This document shows, in pieces, positions 61,912 through 64,000 of a stretch of 64,000 bases of DNA. The notes beneath the pieces were generated by a model. That model saw only the letters and a list, made by a program, of their open reading frames with translations. It did not search any database and was not told the DNA's origin. Positions within the stretch are counted from its first letter, which is position 1. Every line of letters starts with the position of its first letter. The DNA is from Woeseiaceae bacterium (GTDB lineage: Bacteria > Pseudomonadota > Gammaproteobacteria > Steroidobacterales > Woeseiaceae), in the NCBI GenBank assembly GCA_024640315.1, contig JAHEFF010000002.1:87995-151994 (forward strand), read 5' to 3'. The position numbers and the translations under genes are program-made.

Positions 61912-63360
61912 TTATCCGACAGCGCCTTCGAGGCTCACATTCAGCAGGGCTTGCGCCTCAACAGCGAACTCCATCGGCAGTTCTTTGAATACTTCTTTAC
62001 AGAATCCGTTAACTATCATGTTGACGGCATCTTCTTCGGATATACCGCGTTGCCGGCAATAGAAAAGCTGGTTTTCGGAAATCCTGGAGGTCGTCGCTTC
62101 ATGCTCGACTTTGGCCGACGGGTTCTTCACTTCCATGTAAGGGAATGTGTGGGCACCACATTCTTTGCCAATCAACAAAGAGTCACATTGGGTATGGTTT
62201 CGTGCTCCCTGAGCCTGCGGCATTACTCTAACCAGTCCACGATAGGATTGCTGCGCGCGCCCGGCGGAAATTCCTTTCGAGACGATTGTGCTCGACGAAT
62301 TCTTCCCGATGTGAATCATCTTCGTCCCCGTATCCGCTTGCTGCATATTGTTTGTCACGGCAACTGAGTAGAATTCACCGACTGAATTTTCGCCGCGCAG
62401 GATGCAGCTCGGATACTTCCAGGTGATTGCGGAGCCTGTTTCCACCTGCGTCCAGGAAATCTTGGAATTGTCTCCACGGCAATCGCCACGCTTCGTCACG
62501 AAGTTGTAGATTCCGCCCTTGCCATCTTCATCACCCGGGTACCAGTTTTGTACGGTGGAGTACTTGATCTCGGCATCTTTCATCGCAACCAGCTCGACAA
62601 CGGCAGCATGCAACTGGTTTTCGTCACGCATCGGCGCTGTACAGCCTTCGAGATAGCTGACGTAACTGCCTTCATCAGCAATGATCAGCGTTCTTTCAAA
62701 CTGTCCTGTATTGGCTGCGTTAATCCGGAAGTATGTAGATAATTCCATCGGGCAACGTACGCCCTTGGGTATGTACACGAAGGAACCATCGCTAAACACA
62801 GCTGAATTCAGGGCAGCAAAAAAATTGTCACGGTGTGGCACAACCGAACCAAGGTACTTCTTGATCAGTTCGGGATGCTTGATCACTGCCTCGGAGAAGG
62901 GACAGAAAATCACGCCGGCATCATTGAGCTTTTCCTTGAACGTTGTGGCAACCGAGACGCTGTCAAACACAGCGTCGACTGCGACACCAGCCAACCGCGC
63001 GCGTTCATGCAGCGGTATACCCAGCTTGTCATAGGTCTCGAGCAACTTGGGATCGACTTCATCGAGGCTCTTCGGGCGATCCGAATCAGACTTCGGCGCG
63101 GAGAAGTAGGAAATATCCTGATAGTTGATCTGGGGGTAATGTACGTGCGCCCACTCCGGCTCCTGCATGGTCAGCCAGTGACGGTAGGCTTTGAGGCGCC
63201 ACTCCAGCATGAATTCTGGCTCTTTCTTAATCGCAGAGATTGCCCTGACGATTCCTTCATCCAGGCCGGGTGGCAGTGAATCAGCCTCAATGTCTGTGAC
63301 AAAGCCATGTTCATAGCGGCGATTGACCAGGGACTCGAGATTATTTGGATCTGTCGACAT
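61912..63360 (-). CDS. sufB: Fe-S cluster assembly scaffold SufB
   Basis: 482 residues. SufB hallmarks: [63 protein letters not shown] and [17 protein letters not shown]. Contains the core assembly Cys region. First structural gene after the regulator (AAGGAAGG upstream). Confidence 0.97.
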   Translation of the reverse strand: MSTDPNNLESLVNRRYEHGFVTDIEADSLPPGLDEGIVRAISAIKKEPEFMLEWRLKAYRHWLTMQEPEWAHVHYPQINYQDISYFSAPKSDSDRPKSLDEVDPKLLETYDKLGIPLHERARLAGVAVDAVFDSVSVATTFKEKLNDAGVIFCPFSEAVIKHPELIKKYLGSVVPHRDNFFAALNSAVFSDGSFVYIPKGVRCPMELSTYFRINAANTGQFERTLIIADEGSYVSYLEGCTAPMRDENQLHAAVVELVAMKDAEIKYSTVQNWYPGDEDGKGGIYNFVTKRGDCRGDNSKISWTQVETGSAITWKYPSCILRGENSVGEFYSVAVTNNMQQADTGTKMIHIGKNSSSTIVSKGISAGRAQQSYRGLVRVMPQAQGARNHTQCDSLLIGKECGAHTFPYMEVKNPSAKVEHEATTSRISENQLFYCRQRGISEEDAVNMIVNGFCKEVFKELPMEFAVEAQALLNVSLEGAVG

Positions 63361-63364
63361 GCTG

Positions 63365-63826
63365 TCAGGCCTTCCTTTCCACGCTGATTGGCAAGCCCGC
63401 GAACTCGAACTGCGGGACAGGTGCCTTGGATTTCTGCAGATCTGTCAGGTTGATATCGCCTAGCGCCCGACGAATTGCCACGTTGATTCGTTGCCAGGCG
63501 CCGCCGACGTTGCAGACTGATTCGTAGTCGCAGTGGCTGTCGTTGTCACTGCACTCAGTGATAAAGACGGGACCCTCCAGGGCATCGATAATGTCGGCGG
63601 CACTGATTTCGCTGGCATCCCGTGCAAGCTGATAGCCACCCTGAGCGCCACGCGTCGAGTCGACGAGGCCAGATTTTGCGAGCTTTTTCAATAGTTTACT
63701 TACTGTAGGGAGGGCGATGCCTGTCGCTGTTGCCACCTCTGCGGCGCTCGCAAGACCCGCCTCTCCGGTGGACAAATACGCCAGTACCAGGGTCCCGTAG
63801 TCGGTCAGTCGGCTAATGCGCAGCAC
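63365..63826 (-). CDS. Rrf2/IscR-family SUF regulator
   Basis: 153 residues. Winged helix ([44 protein letters not shown]) and a cluster-binding segment with three Cys in [15 protein letters not shown], as in SUF-type Rrf2 regulators. It likely senses an Fe-S cluster and represses its own operon. GTG 63826 has GCGGAG seven bases upstream and matches the family start; the frame to 63844 is longer. Confidence 0.93.
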   Translation of the reverse strand: MLRISRLTDYGTLVLAYLSTGEAGLASAAEVATATGIALPTVSKLLKKLAKSGLVDSTRGAQGGYQLARDASEISAADIIDALEGPVFITECSDNDSHCDYESVCNVGGAWQRINVAIRRALGDINLTDLQKSKAPVPQFEFAGLPISVERKA

Positions 63827-63850
63827 AATCGGTCTCCGCCTCAATGAAAA

Positions 63851-63885
63851 AGGACTATTTTAGTCCTATTTGATTCGCGTGACCA
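63851..63885 (-). promoter_or_regulatory. suf operon promoter with IscR type-1-like operator
   Basis: Minus strand: TGGTCA (63885-63880), 17-base spacer, TAAAAT (63862-63857). The 17-base palindrome AGGACTA-TTT-TAGTCCT (63851-63867) contains GACTAAAATAGTC, which matches the IscR type-1 core GACTRWWWYAGTC at every position, and covers the -10. Binding there would block transcription of the whole suf cluster. Confidence 0.8.
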
Positions 63886-64000
63886 GAGGGATTCGCTGAG
63901 TTTTGAGTCCCGAGCCGCCTGCAGCCTTGTTTGGGCACATTGCGCTGATGACCTTACGGGGTTCATTTTTGGTATGCTAATCAACTGCCCATAGCGATTG
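63886..64000. other. Upstream region of suf operon, no gene seen
   Basis: The last 115 bases carry no recognisable gene or start. A + strand promoter may lie near the end (TATGCT around 63974), leading out of the window. Confidence 0.4.

Noticed and set aside
1..64000. CRISPR arrays, rRNA operons, prophage or secretion-system genes
   Set aside because: No regularly spaced repeats, no rRNA sequence and no phage or secretion structural genes were seen on either strand.

Overview
The window is chromosomal DNA of a gammaproteobacterium of roughly 55-57 % GC. Three conserved blocks support this: rnr-rlmB ... rpsF-rpsR-DUF2232-rplI-dnaB-alr ... radA, then ypjD / ffh-rpsP-rimM-trmD-rplS, then kbl-tdh. 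The accessory content (OPT and TRAP uptake, penicillin-acylase-like hydrolase, secreted amidohydrolases, M81 lipoprotein, two PQQ-type sugar dehydrogenases, an acyl-CoA catabolic operon) suggests a free-living, probably marine heterotroph. A Woeseiales- or Steroidobacterales-like bacterium is a guess, not a demonstrated placement. I see no transposase, integrase, CRISPR array or rRNA operon.

Layout. 0-19.5 kb is catabolic and envelope functions: end of an OPT transporter, a NERD-domain membrane protein diverging from a DUF2799 lipoprotein, penicillin acylase with a HAD phosphatase, tandem amidohydrolases (the second lacking metal ligands), an M81 lipoprotein, a PQQ dehydrogenase with an SDR, a four-gene acyl-CoA oxidation operon, HemG, and a TPR/beta-propeller pair. 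19.7-26.8 kb is flanked by a decayed 3' half of tRNA-Leu and, exactly 7,020 bp away in the same orientation, by the intact tRNA-Leu(CAG). Between them lie a lone cyclic-nucleotide-binding protein, a geranylgeranyl-reductase-like flavoprotein, a DsrL/GltD-like NAD(P)H oxidoreductase with ferredoxin domain, a DUF2867 protein and a DUF481-like outer-membrane protein. 26.9-47.2 kb is housekeeping, interrupted by a CHASE2-kinase / PP2C / FHA signalling operon, a CorC-type protein and a class-II-like cyclic-nucleotide phosphodiesterase. 47.4-52.3 kb holds a TatT-DctPQM TRAP system and a second PQQ-type dehydrogenase. 52.3-57.6 kb has sppA, tdh-kbl, hslR and sixA. 57.6-63.9 kb is a complete suf Fe-S assembly operon under an Rrf2/IscR-type regulator.

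How the parts may fit together. CRP/cAMP control is suggested by two palindromic CRP-like sites with the same spacing to their -10-like elements between the NERD and DUF2799 genes, a possible site before the TRAP operon, and a putative cAMP phosphodiesterase gene. The suf operon has a near-ideal IscR type-1 core lying over its predicted -10 box, so cluster-dependent autoregulation is expected. The three redox genes at 19.9-23.4 kb overlap or nearly abut and are the best candidate here for an uncharacterised system: an NAD(P)H-to-flavoprotein electron path with a cyclic-nucleotide sensor.
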